Assembly: GCA_020736575.1 (NCBI GenBank)
Contig: JAGPYM010000017.1
Coordinates: 124,001 to 188,000, forward strand
Origin: Thelonectria olida
Taxonomy: Eukaryota > Ascomycota > Sordariomycetes > Hypocreales > Nectriaceae
Direction of reading: 5' to 3'
Length of the DNA: 64,000 bases
In this document: one piece after another, positions 46,401-57,629 of the stretch
Layout of the letters: the number at the start of each line of letters is the position of its first letter
Position numbering within the stretch: position 1 is the stretch's first letter
The notes under the pieces: model-generated
What the model was told of the DNA's origin: nothing
Seen by the model: the letters and a program-made list of their open reading frames with translations, nothing else
Databases searched by the model: none
Position numbers and translations under genes: made by a program

Positions 46401-47335
46401 CGTCCAGATTTGTAAGTCCTTCCGCAACCCTCATAGTTTGTACCCAGATATTCTAATGCAATCATGTCCAGTCTCGCCATGGCGCCCCCACTGACGCTCG
46501 CCGATGCTGGTCAGATTGACCACATCATGGATTCTGATGACGAACAAGATGATGATGACGGTTTAGGCGGCGCAAAGCATAAATACTATCGATCGGAAAA
46601 GATTCTCGGTCACTTGTACCGAAACGTGGACGAGAAGAAGATTTGGCATGACAATGTCAAGAGCATAATAGCTGCCGGTGGTCCCTCTGTGTGGGATGTG
46701 CTACTCACCACCGTCCAAGCCAAGATCAGACAGTACGACCTCGATATCAATTGGGAGCGCAAGTCTGCAGAGGCATGGAAGCTGCGTAGCCAGTAAGATA
46801 ATCTCCCCAATTTCGGTTTACCCGGATCTAACATGGATGTAGCTACGACTCCTCGATCCAGGGTCTCAGAAAGGACTTTTCGGAAAACCCAAAAGACTGG
46901 CTGACAGAGGTTGAAGTCTTTTGCGGCTTCATCCTGAACAAGAAGGGTGGACAGACGCGGCGCCAGCGCGACTCGTCCATCAAGCTCAAGGAAGAGATTG
47001 ACCGGGTCATCACGTGGATGGTCAACCTGATGCGCGGCCTCGGAAGGGAACAAGACACGGAGTCGATCCAGAGCGGCGTGCACCGCGGGCGCGAGGCCAT
47101 CATCGAGCTGTGCTGGGCGTGCGTTGCCGTCGGGTGCATCCAGAACCCGGACGCGTCGCTGCTGTACCCTGGAAACGCCAAGCTCCAGAGTTTCCGGGTC
47201 GTGGCGGCGTGTTGTTTGGTCAGGGAACTCAACACGCTTGTTAAGAACATGGAGGCTGCGTCCGGCGGTGGATATGTTGGGGTAGGACGGGGTCGTCGCG
47301 GTCGTGGTAGGACTATGAACCTGCCGATCCGATGA
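43470..47335 (+). CDS. RNA-dependent RNA polymerase (RNA silencing; QDE-1/SAD-1/RRP-3 superfamily)
   Basis: Exons 43470-46411, 46472-46792 and 46843-47335 give 1251 residues. The N-terminus (about 1-60) looks like an RRM-type fold (VTLRNIPASLTSETLEEAL...MGWVTFLDLADARKFL). The large RdRP domain follows, with the catalytic DLDGD at 868-872 (QLSGGDLDGDLYNIIW), whose aspartates bind magnesium in the double-barrel active site. The C-terminal helical part ends in GGGYVGVGRGRRGRGRTMN, a Gly/Arg-rich tail that could contact RNA. The enzyme makes double-stranded RNA from aberrant transcripts for Dicer in quelling, meiotic silencing or related pathways. Which fungal clade it belongs to cannot be settled by eye. 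Introns of 60 and 50 nt are ordinary (GTAAGT/CCAG with TTCTAATG; GTAAGA/GTAG with ATCTAACA). The start is the first ATG in frame. Confidence 0.92.
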
Positions 47336-48518
47336 GTGCGGTGATGGATGTTTGGTTCGTTGATTAGTACGAGTTGGTTGGCTTGTACTTGGTAATTTGG
47401 GTTGATGTCTTTTGGATCGAGTCCTCGGGGCGTCTGGATCGATGAGTCAACTTGGGGAAATGTTTAACCGCATCTGTAGTGTAATGTATCAATCAAGCAC
47501 ACAATACTTTTTCTCAGCTGAGGAAATACGGTGACGCCTTACTGACTGATGACGATTTCAATGCTCAATCCACACCAGTCATAGTAAGGCCAACTCAGCG
47601 AGGCGTTGTCCTGGATTAGGCAACCATGCTACCAGGACAGAACGGTTTTAGGACTGGCATTCGTCCAAGTCCTTTCGGAGCCAGTAAATTTAACCTAGAA
47701 ATGACTGCATCAATATAACATCAAGTCGTGTTCTATCCACACCGACAAGACCAAGAAGGCTTATCCCACTACCCTAGACCTCCGACACATGTCCATGTTT
47801 CAGCTTCAGCCATTGTCAGCCTCACCTCCTCACCGGTGGCAATGCCAACTCAACCGACAAATGGGCCCGTCTAGAACTCCAACGCCCTCGGCGACAGCTA
47901 GCAACATCCTTGACTCGGGGAATAGGACTCTCTGATTCAAGCAAAAAAACGGGTAAAACTCCAACCGCCGCTTCTCCAATTTATGTCACTCTTGTATCAT
48001 CACTTGTTATTGTTGTTGACCTCACCATCAATTGCCGCACACCGCACATGAGGCAAATATATCGACAACACCTACACACATATTTCCTCACGCATCTTAA
48101 TTCTCCAGGGCCGTCTTTGGATCTTTGGGCCATTCATATGATTGTTGGCAGGGTTCGCCCTCACTCTCATCAGCGCTAGGCTTCCTCTATTGTCCCGCCA
48201 CTTGTTTTTCTTAGACGTCGAGATATTCAGCCGCCTTGGACGGTCAGCTCATCGTCTGACTGTGTCCCCAGCAAGGCATCATCGCTCGCAGCTTATTTCA
48301 CTCTCCCCTTTCGCACCTTGATCCAACGGCCTTGACGGAGAAACCCTTTCGGCTTGGATGACAGCTTGACCTGTGCGATTGAAGATGCCCGCGCGCACGA
48401 CACTTTAAAGTGCGGGGGCCTTGTTTGGCTGGCTTCAAACACATCACAGCGCACACACAACTCAACAGTTGGGAATTGCACAGAGAAGGAGTAAGGTGTC
48501 GAAGGCGCATTCGTCAAC
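47336..48518. other. intergenic region
   Basis: 3' flank of the RdRP gene and promoter of the F-box gene. Short frames only. Pyrimidine- and AC-rich before 48519. No repeat seen. Confidence 0.5.
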
Positions 48519-49864
48519 ATGGCTGCGGTCAGTCTAAGACGTATCATGCAGCAGCGGATCTCCGGCGAGATACCAGGGTCCCGACCCGCCGACATAGAAA
48601 CCGGCGATATATCGTCCGTTGCGACAAACCAAGCCGAGGATGGCGACACGCCGCCTTCCAACTATGGCAGGCTGGCGAGGAGTACCGACGAGTGCAACAT
48701 GCAGGGCTTGACCAACTTGATCGCCCTCTCAGGTCGCTACGACCGACCAGCGGCAAGCCTCAATGCGCTGGGCCGGCTGCTCGAGCTGCCCATGGAGCTG
48801 CAGGTCATGGTCCTGCGATATCTCAACTTTGGCGACCTCGAGCGTCTCCGGCGCACCTGCCACTTCTTCCGGAACAAGATCACCAAGCCCATGATCCGTT
48901 CCCTGTTCCCCAGCCTCAAGTACGAGCTGCTGTCGACCTGTTACCAGTGTCTCGGCTACGACCCGTTGCACGGCCGCATGGTGCGCGCCGAGGATACGGA
49001 TGAGCGCTACCCGTTCGCGAACAAGTGCGTCGACTGCATCATCGACGGGCCGGGCTTCATGGTCGGGCGCAAGGTGACCATGGGCGACTTGCGCACGCTG
49101 TGGGTGTGTCGCTGGTGCGGCTATCCCGTCGCCAACGATGCGGCTTGGAACCAGCCCGAGTTCCATTACCGCTGCTACAGGACGTTCCACCAGATCCTGT
49201 TCCAGTTCTTCGTCGCCGGGTGTGTGCAGTGGGTGTTTGTCATTGTCGGGTCGGCGTTGTGTTGGGCTTATTTTCGCCGCGAGACGCAGGTTCTGGCGCC
49301 GACGATTGTAAGGCCCCTTTTCTCTCTTCGCCGTTGACGGAAGGTTGGTAGAAAGGAAGGACTAACTGTGTGTGCCAGGTCAACTTCTTCATGTCTATCT
49401 GGGCGTTTTTGTTAACCGTGGTAAGGGACGAGTGCATGCGGACTTACCACTTTACCTTGTTCCTCGAGGTGGCCATCTTGAGTCTCTGGGTGCCTCCGCT
49501 GCGTACTGTGATACAGCACGGAGCTGCATCCTCAGGAGGCTTCTCCAAGTCAGATATTGCAACTCTGAGCTTTATTGCCTTCAACATGTAAGTTGAACCC
49601 CAGAGTCATCTCTGGAAGAGTCAACGGGCTAACTCGAACAGGTTCTTCCGCCTCCTCAACGCCCTAGGCAACATGATCCTCCTGTGCGAGTTGAAGCTCT
49701 GGCGGCGTCGTCGACCCAACTTGCCCCTGTGGCATCGGATTCTGTACAAGGTCGTCGCCGTGCTGGCCCTCTGGACGTACCCGCAGAGCGTGGAACAAAT
49801 CTATCCGGGGTCGTGGTGGTTTAGACGACGCGGCCGGAGAGACCGTCCTCTCCCAACACCGTGA
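48519..49864 (+). CDS. F-box-like protein with cysteine pairs and several membrane segments
   Basis: Exons 48519-49307, 49379-49587 and 49642-49864 give 406 residues. An F-box-like motif lies at about 88-122 (LLELPMELQVMVLRYLNFGD...RRTCHFF). Three CxxC pairs follow (CYQCLG, CVDCII, CRWCGY), suggesting a zinc-binding module. Then come about five hydrophobic segments: the first ends exon 1 (FFVAGCVQWVFVIVGSALCW), two are in exon 2 and two in exon 3. The C-terminus is basic (WWFRRRGRRDRPLP). Introns of 71 and 54 nt have GTAAGG/CCAG and GTAAGT/ACAG. F-box proteins normally bring substrates to SCF ubiquitin ligase, and a membrane anchor would place this one at an organelle or plasma membrane. The stop TGA overlaps a GTGAGT, so a further 3' exon cannot be excluded. 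Confidence 0.78.
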
Positions 49865-52800
49865 GTGGAGCAACCAACCAGCAAAGACCTTGGAAACCTG
49901 TGGTACATGGTGTGTCTGTCTGCTCCATTCAGGCAGAAGGGGGCTGGGTCGCAAGATGTGCGAGAGACCGCACTACTGCACTCCAGTACCTACGGACAAC
50001 GGGAGTGGATTCTGGGGTAACGCGCCGGAAACATGGATGCTATTTCTCCCAAACATGGAGGCGAAATCCCCATCAACATCAGCGAGTTACAGCAAGCGCA
50101 TTTCGCGCAATTTGTGAAAAAGTATCTTTTCCTCGTCTTTTCGACTTTTACCAATACTGGGCCACATGGATTGGCAAGATAGACACACCGGAATGGAGCC
50201 GTTAGTTTGGACATGTTAGTGCACATGAGAAACTAGAACAGATGCTATGCCCTCATAATCAATACGAATAAGCTTGATCTATGCGTTTGATCCATTGTGG
50301 CGCCTCGATGGGAGATTGGCGTCCACCCGCCGGAGAATAGAATCCATTCCCTCTGACTGGATAGACGGTGGGAGAGAGTTAGTAAGAGCCCCTCAAATGC
50401 GCCGACTGGATCGAGAGACGGTCTCGAAGGGAGGTCTGGCCTCGTGCTGTTTCGACGCAGGACGTCCAATTTCACGACCCTTGGCTGGGGGGAGATTACG
50501 TTTGTCTGTGGTTTGTTGAGCTTCTAGGCGTGAAAAGTCTTCACTGGCGAGTTCAGCTCCGGGCAATGAAGATGGCGAGCTGAAACGCCTTCCTCAGAGT
50601 TGGCGTCGGGTGGTGACTGGCAAGTTGGGGGTTGATACGCCCCTGAACTGGGGCTCTGAGCCGAGAGAGACATTTCTTGTTGGCTCTCTGCAGCGCTGGA
50701 GGACTCTGAACGGACGTGTCGTCATCATCCACCGGTTCCCCGTCTCTGATGAATGGGAATCTCGATCAACAGGGTGGTTGATCTCCGGAAATACGGACTC
50801 TGAAAGGACGCCGTGACATCTACGTGGCATGTCCCTCGCGTCCTCGGCGTCCGAAGATCGTTCCTCTGAGCGCCCTCGTGTGCTTCGAGTCGTCCTTCGT
50901 TGGTTCCCCCCCATGCCCGCCCAACGGCGCCGGCACATGACACCAGGGGACGTTCCGCCCGTACGGCTGACGCATCCCAAGAGCTCGGGGCTTTGCAGCT
51001 CCCGCGCCGACTTGCGCCCTGACTTCCCCTCATGTGAAGCAGCGTTTCCTAAGTTTAATGGTTTTGGGTTCGTGCTACTCATCAACTCCGCGGAACTAGC
51101 TGACGGCATTTGACCGGCGACTGCAGCCGTCTCGACCTTTGGTCGGACATGTCTTGGCTTCAGGCCATCATAGCAGATCTCAGGTATTCGCAGGGGGTTG
51201 AATCTGGGGTTGCAAAAGTGCATGGACAACGTCCGAGAGGACGTGCTAGTTGGGAGATGGGGGTGGCGGCCGGGGGGGCTGAGAGTTTGCATTTGACAGT
51301 AATTACCTGGACAGAAGCTAGGAGATGGAGAGATTCTAGTGAATGGCGGGATGGGATCGGAGATTTGGCGAATATTCCGTGGGTTGATACCGTTGCATTG
51401 GATGGTGGTTTGCGTGTAAGCAAGGGCAGAGAGATAGGAAAGATCTCGGAGAAGCAGATAGGTGTTGTTGCGGCGATATAGCGAAAGGAAGAATTCGAAG
51501 AGTTTATGGAAGATACGAGCTTACGAGGTAGTCGAATTAAACAGGCCAAACGAGAATTTGTGTAGAGATATCGGACAGTTACGCTCATCCTCAAGCGATG
51601 AATCGATGGTGATGCTAGAGGCAAGTTCAGCTTCAGCGGTACGTACCCTCAACGGATACGAATTTCCGTCACGTGAGGAGATGTTTCGCGCGGACATACT
51701 ATGATCCGAGCACCCGGTCCCTAGTTTCCAAGTGCCTCCCCCCAAATTGCAACCCTTCAACCCCAAATTTGCCAGAAACAAGGGCCTAGGACAAGTACCG
51801 AAAAATGGTTCGATTGCCGGGCTGTGATTGGCCGCCCACGCTTCACCAGATTCAGGCCCCAAAGTGCGGAGCCGCGTTTTGGCGGAGACTTTAGGGCGGC
51901 GGGTGCTTCGGAGCCGCAGCCACCAACCTCGACGACCTCAACGCGTTTTGCGCTGGGCTGGCGTTTTTCCCCTCATTTCTGGGACGCTGCACGACCTGCA
52001 TGCGAGTTGCCCAGCCGAGTGGTGGTTCTGGGGTTTTGTGTGTGTGGACAAGTGTGGTTCCTGGTGTGGTTTTAGGGGGCCACCACCAGGGCAGCACCAT
52101 CATACCTTAACAGCGCCGTCTCAGGCGATGGCAGCAAGGCGGTGTCGAGCGAAGGGAGGGAAGGGCCTTCCATTTCTCCAATCGAAGCAGGTTTGCTGCG
52201 GCTGTTGAGTTAGGTAACAATAACCTCGAAACAGTAGGGGTGGGAAGAAAAAAGGAAACATCGGAGAGAGCGAAAGAGAAGAGGCAAGAGAGCGATCAGT
52301 GAGCACCCTCAATCTGAGGAGCCGTGTTGAGCTGTCAACGGCCGGCCTCCATCCGGCATACAACATCAATATGGCATTTCTATGAATACAGACAATAAGT
52401 GGGAAACTTGCTGTGTAAATACCCGACGAGGCCGCATGGACAACGACGTCGAGATGGACTGATCAGGTGTGACGCGTAGAGTGCAACCCATCAAGCCTTT
52501 CGACAAGCCATCCTACGCCTCTCGACAGCGTCTCGCGAAGGCCGTGATGTGGATAGAGGGCCTTACCATCTTGACTCTTGACGCACGCTTGGCAGCAGGC
52601 TAAGAGTTGGAGAAACGGCTACCATACCCTTCGCTCCCATAGTATTCCTGCAGTACATACTTCGCACGTCTATTATGCAGTGAGATGTTGGTTCCCTGAT
52701 GCCACACGCACGCAGAAGCAATCCAAGATATCCAATGCCCGGCCTGCAATCTACGCCCGCATTCCACGCGGGCTTCCACACCACCACTGTCAGTGACGAA

Positions 52801-52920
52801 CTGACTTCTGTCCAGCATTTCCCAGCCTGCCACGTTTCTTCAACCTCCCCCATTGAGAATGGCCTCGTCGCCGTATCCGGATGCGGACCCGAAGGTTTGC
52901 TTCTGGGGAAGATGCAGCCG

Positions 52921-52950
52921 TCTCGTCTCGTCTCGTCTCGTCTCGTCTCA
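52921..52950. repeat. (TCTCG)n pentanucleotide repeat
   Basis: Six units in a row, the last changed to TCTCA. Confidence 0.8.
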
Positions 52951-53060
52951 TCACGTCAATACTGCTCGCTGCATTCTAGCATCAAGACACCACCAACGGG
53001 CCATTGACGGCGTCCGAAAGTCCCGCTCATCGCTGCCGTGTTGCGTCTTCTATCCAAAGG

Positions 53061-53072
53061 AAAAAAAAAAAA
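53061..53072. repeat. A12 homopolymer
   Basis: Twelve A in a row after CAAAGG, in non-coding DNA. Confidence 0.8.
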
Positions 53073-54123
53073 GGCGCTCTCTAGCGGAAGGGAATTCCCT
53101 TTTCCCCAGATTGGGCTATCCTGTCATCCAGCGTCACGTTCGCAGATCACCTGGTCGTTGTCTTTCCCCTCACGTAGAGCGTAGCCCACTCCCCTCGCGT
53201 TGGTGTTGTCTTCTCCAGCTGCTCGCTCCTCCGCCCTCAAACTCATGCAGCTTCCTTTTGGTGGAAAAGTGTTTCTCGTTGACAATCTTGTCCCAAAATA
53301 AAGTCCATCCATCCAACCGAAGTGTGTGGCCTTTGGGCTCGTAGAAATCCTGGGGATGCCTTTCTCTCTCTCCCTGCCTCCCCCCCCGGGGCCCCCTTGA
53401 CGTCCCAATCTCATGGACATGCCCATCCAAGATGCCGCCTTCCAAACGACGCCCATTCCTGGAGACCCCAAGGCTCCAATCAAGAGGTTCCAGTCGACGA
53501 CGTACTACGTAGTAGTACTGCATCTCCGCATTCAGCACCACAGTGAGGCTTAGGATTTCTTTCCCTCGCAGCTCCTCTCTTCCCCCATCCCCATCCCTTC
53601 TTGTCGGGCGAAGGGAGGGTGTGGGGATTCTGGGGACTCCAACTTTCGCTAGCTAGTGTTCGTCCCCCGCAACATGACGACGGGGAAAAAGCACAGGTTG
53701 GGGGGAAGGACTCAATGGCGGGTGGATCAAATACCCCAGTAGTATCCCAGTCAGAAGCTGGTGGATCACACCTCGTTTCCAAGGCGTCTCGTTGCCCGGG
53801 CTCGTTCTCCCCATGTCCATCTAAGCCCATCTAGCACCTACACCAAAAATGTGCACGCTCCAATCGCCCCTTGGCGCCTTTGATGAATCCTAGACTCTGG
53901 GTTCAGGCCGGCACCTGGCGTATCCACGCAGCCTTGACTCGTTACGGACGGACCGCACCAATCCACGCCCCCAGGGGCCCCTACGGACAGGCGGCGCTGG
54001 GTCGATCGCCCCCCCCCAGACTTGTTCTCCCCTTGCCCTAGTGGTGGAGATCTCGCCTCCAATGGGTCTGGGGAAGCTATGATGGTCTTGGGAAAGAGTC
54101 AGCCAAGCCAGGCAAAAGCAGAA

Positions 54124-54147
54124 GAGAGGAGAGGAGAGGAGAGGAGA
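54124..54147. repeat. (GAGAG/GAGGA)n pentanucleotide repeat
   Basis: About four to five units of AGAGG in the presumed promoter of the transporter gene. Confidence 0.75.
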
Positions 54148-54488
54148 AACAAGCATGGGGCCGGAGCAAAGGGTGGCGCCTCCTTCCGTGCCAATCTGGG
54201 GACCAAGCCCTAGACTCTCTCACGATGCCAATGGCCTGATATAAGATCTGGCCCCGTCCGGACCTTGATTCGAGCTTGTCGTTGCATTGGCTGGTTTTCT
54301 CATACAAGCAAGCAAGAAGATACCCTTATTCCGTCTGCCCCCAGAAGTCGGTCTATTCAACTGTCGGACTTCCTGTTCCATCTTTGGTTTCTTGTCTCTT
54401 TCCATTCTTCTTTCCTCCTCTTGGCGAATATCCCTTTCTAGTTTCCTCTTCTCTTCACAACACAACACCAACCTCGCAATCCTCCACA

Positions 54489-55605
54489 ATGGCCACCACC
54501 GAGCACTCCGAGCTCAGCGCCAAGCAGAACGGCAACGGCAATGGCACCTACGACCCCGAGTCCAACCGCATGGAGGCTCTCAAGCACTTCCGCTCGGCGG
54601 CCAGCGTGCAGATGAGCCCCGAGCTGTTCGAGAAGCTCTACCTGTCTCCTCCCAACACCGTCCACGGTGACCTGCGAAGGACCTTTGGCAACCCTACTCC
54701 CATGTTCGTTTGGGCCCCCCGAAGAAAAATATCAAAGATGGTTGGTGACTGACTCGCGTGTGAAACAGTGCTCTGGTTGGCTTCCTTCTTGCCTTTACTC
54801 CTCTGTCCTGCGATCTCATGGCCTGGCGAGGCGCCGGCGGCAGCGGTGCTGCTTCCAAGTATGTTCCATCCTCTTCGTCGACGAGCCGCGCGAACGCGAT
54901 GCTAACCTGGTCACCTTTGCAGCGGTCCTTACATCTTCATGGGCGGTCTTCTCATGCTTGTCGGCGGTATCCTCGAATGGGTCCTTGGTAACAGCTTCCC
55001 GGCCGTCGTCTTCTGCAGCTTCGGTGGTTTCTGGTTCTCGTACGGCGCTACCCTCATCCCTGCCTTTGCCTCGTTCGCTTCGTACGCCCCTGCGGATGCC
55101 GCCTCTCCTGCCGAGGGTCTTACCACTCAAGGATGGAATGCTAGCTTTGGTAAGTCGCCGATACTCGAATGATTCGAGAGTGAAGTTGATGGCTAACTCG
55201 CGGAAAAAAGGCTTCTGGCTCTTGTTCATGGGTGTCCTGACCACCATCTTCTTCGTCTGCTCGCTCCGAACCAACGTCGTCTTCGTCACCATCTTCTTCA
55301 GCTTGTTGCTCTGCTTCTTCCTCCTCACTGCTGGCTTCTGGGCTCTCGCCGACGACTTTGTTGGTAACGCCGCTCTCGCCAACAAGCTTATCATTGTACG
55401 TCACGCCTCGAACACTCTCCTACGAGGAAATATTAGCTAACATGTTATGTAGGGCGGTGGTGCTTGCGGTTTCGTCTGCTGTCTCGCCGGCTGGTACATC
55501 CTCCTCGCCATCATGCTCGCCATTGTCGACTTCCCCATCCAGATCCCCGTTGGCGACCTCTCCAGCGTCATCAAGGGCAAGAGCGACAAGGAGCGCGTCG
55601 ACTAA
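54489..55605 (+). CDS. GPR1/FUN34/YaaH (Ato) family acetate-type transporter
   Basis: Five exons, 54489-54703, 54769-54858, 54923-55149, 55211-55395 and 55453-55605, give 289 residues, normal for the family. The cytosolic N-terminus (about 70 residues) ends in the family signature, here NPTPIALVGFLL (usual form NPAPLGL). Six hydrophobic helices follow, including NGPYIFMGGLLMLVGGILEW and GFWLLFMGVLTTIFF. The C-terminus is short and charged (IKGKSDKERVD). Family members carry acetate, succinate or ammonium across the plasma membrane and are often induced by acetate and repressed by glucose. Four short introns (57-65 nt) have branch points CTGAC or GCTAAC. The first has an unusual donor, GTTCGT, but it is needed to reach the signature in frame. 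Confidence 0.9.
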
Positions 55606-57426
55606 ATCAAACAACGACGCATACAGGACAGGGAGGTCCGTGTTGTTTACTTGTGGTTTTGGTGAAGGCGTTGTACCAGTCAACGGTTGGCTATGCCTGG
55701 TGGTTTTTTGATGTTGGCAATGTCTCGATGTGCGAGACCTTAGAGCTTCTTTTGATTATCGGCTTATGGTCGATGCGTAATGTAGAATTTACATACGGTG
55801 AACAAAATTTGATATATATCAGGGTGCTACTGAGCCCAACTTGATGCTTCTGTGATTTCTTTGTGGCTTGGCAACATCCAGAGGAACCTCATCGCCGTCG
55901 ACTCGAATCACAATTTTTCGACATTCTTAGACACGGTATCCTATTGGGTTACGCTGGAGGCTCCGACAATGAAATGAGCCGGAGAAGCACGGCCGGTGAA
56001 ACGAGTCCAATTTGGAACAGTTTTCTGAGGGGGAGTGATGGGTGGATAACCGGAAGAAATTGCCTGATTTGTGACCGTTGTTGGTTCCATAACGTTAGAA
56101 TCTCCGATGGATGTTTTATGCGTCAAGAAGAGAGAAAATTCTTCAATTCAACGATCCTTATGTGTGAAGTTTCTTCTTTTGGAATTTGCACTGAGGGGAC
56201 AACGCGGGCTCGAGTCGATGCGAGGTGGTGGTTGAGACCGGGTTGTTGAGCAGATGGTCTGCACGGTAGTATTTGCACACCTTGAAGGTGTGGGCGATGG
56301 CCCCTCGTTGAACAGGGTTCTCACAGAATCGGGTCACTGATCACTCGAGATCAGATCTGTGTGCCCTGCTGCTGCCCTTGCACGCATTCTGCCATTCTAC
56401 GTACCCGGGGTATCTGCTACCTGCACGTCACGCTGTGTTGTTTTCTTGGCCGGGTCAGACTTGTTTAGGGGAGGGAAGAAACATGAGGAGTGTCTGGTGT
56501 GAGTGAGTTCTGCGGGGAGCTCAAGGCGTCTGTCGTCCGCTCAAGCAAAACATGGGCAAACGACACACATTTCCTCCCCCCCAAACCGTCAACATAAAAC
56601 ACACCCGCATGCACGACAGTCAACTAGTCCGTTGCGATCGGGATCTCGGAAAGCTTAGTGTTGGTTCTTCCACGCGAACGAACCGCGTCACCAGCGGTTC
56701 AAGGTGCGGGCCAGCTGCCGACCCGCAGAGCCTCGACCGTTGAACCCGGTAGACGGAGGAACAGTTGGCTTGTGCAGGGGTCTGCAGCTCAAAGCCCGAG
56801 GGTTTCTTATTGTTGCTGTCTTTGGGAATTGTCGTTGTTGCTGTCGTTGTTTGGGAGTCGGGTAAAATTACTGCAAGTGTCAAAGCAGGCGACGGAAGAT
56901 TTTGGGCGACGGCTAACGGTGACTCCAACTCTTTAGCCTCAATTTCCCCGCAGAGCCGTGTTGGAGAAGCCCCAAGGACACACACGCCTCGGCGACGACA
57001 CCCCTCGAGAACGCACGCCTCGCTACTGCTGGAGATCTCAAAGATATCTTCGCCGAAAAGATGCAAAAGAATCATACTCAAAACCTCACCAAAGCGAGTG
57101 CAGTGGGCCATCTCTGCCCTGCTGCGAGTTGTGGCGTGACGCGGGATTCCGGTCCTGGCTCCTCCGTTGGGATCGGAGCTGGTGACAACCTCAATAAACG
57201 CCCTCGATGGTGACCGTGAACGTAGCAAGAAACGGGCACGATGCGAAAACTATGCGATCGAGGAGGGGCGTACACAACTGCATCATCCTGGACGACCCCT
57301 AAAGTCAATCTCTACCTTGTTTCTGCCGTGATCACTAATCATCTGAAATAATCATGCCGGGACGGTCGCTCCTAATTTTGGAGCTGCGTCGGTTCCGCAT
57401 GGTCGGTTCCGATCGTGGTGGCCATG

Positions 57427-57434
57427 TATAAATA
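57427..57434 (+). promoter_or_regulatory. TATA box before a short ORF
   Basis: TATAAATA is followed by a pyrimidine-rich leader and an ATG 49 bases after the box. It is the best TATA box in the gene-poor region, with no known gene behind it. Confidence 0.35.
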
Positions 57435-57482
57435 GGAGTCCGATGTGCTGTTTCCTTCTTGTTGTTTGGATTGCTGGAGTCT

Positions 57483-57629
57483 ATGTCCTCTCAGATGACT
57501 GGAGTCTGCCATAATCGCGTCCTATACGAATATCCTCAGAACTACGGCCTCGACGCCTCCAACCCTGAAGGCCATTCTCGCGGTATTCCACCAAGCTCCG
57601 GCGTAATCGAACAACATGGTTGTCAATAA
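57483..57629 (+). CDS. short ORF of 48 codons, unknown
   Basis: Begins MSSQMTGVCH and ends GVIEQHGCQ before TAA. It lies 49 bases after a TATA box and a CT-rich leader. Codon use is mixed and there is no known motif. It could be a small gene, a first exon, or chance. Confidence 0.2.
   Translation: MSSQMTGVCHNRVLYEYPQNYGLDASNPEGHSRGIPPSSGVIEQHGCQ

Larger units (their letters stand above)
49865..54488. other. gene-poor region of about 4.6 kb
   Basis: No recognisable gene. Frames at 50594-51292 and 51160-51624 (minus) have no domain. The stretch from 53300 to 54480 is rich in C and G tracts and simple repeats and ends in a pyrimidine-rich leader, probably the promoter of the transporter gene. 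CCAAT occurs near 54228 and ATATAAG near 54239. Confidence 0.45.

Noticed and set aside
50594..51292. 232-codon minus-strand frame between the F-box and transporter genes
   Set aside because: Ser/Arg/Pro-rich with no recognisable motif and no promoter features. Kept as intergenic.
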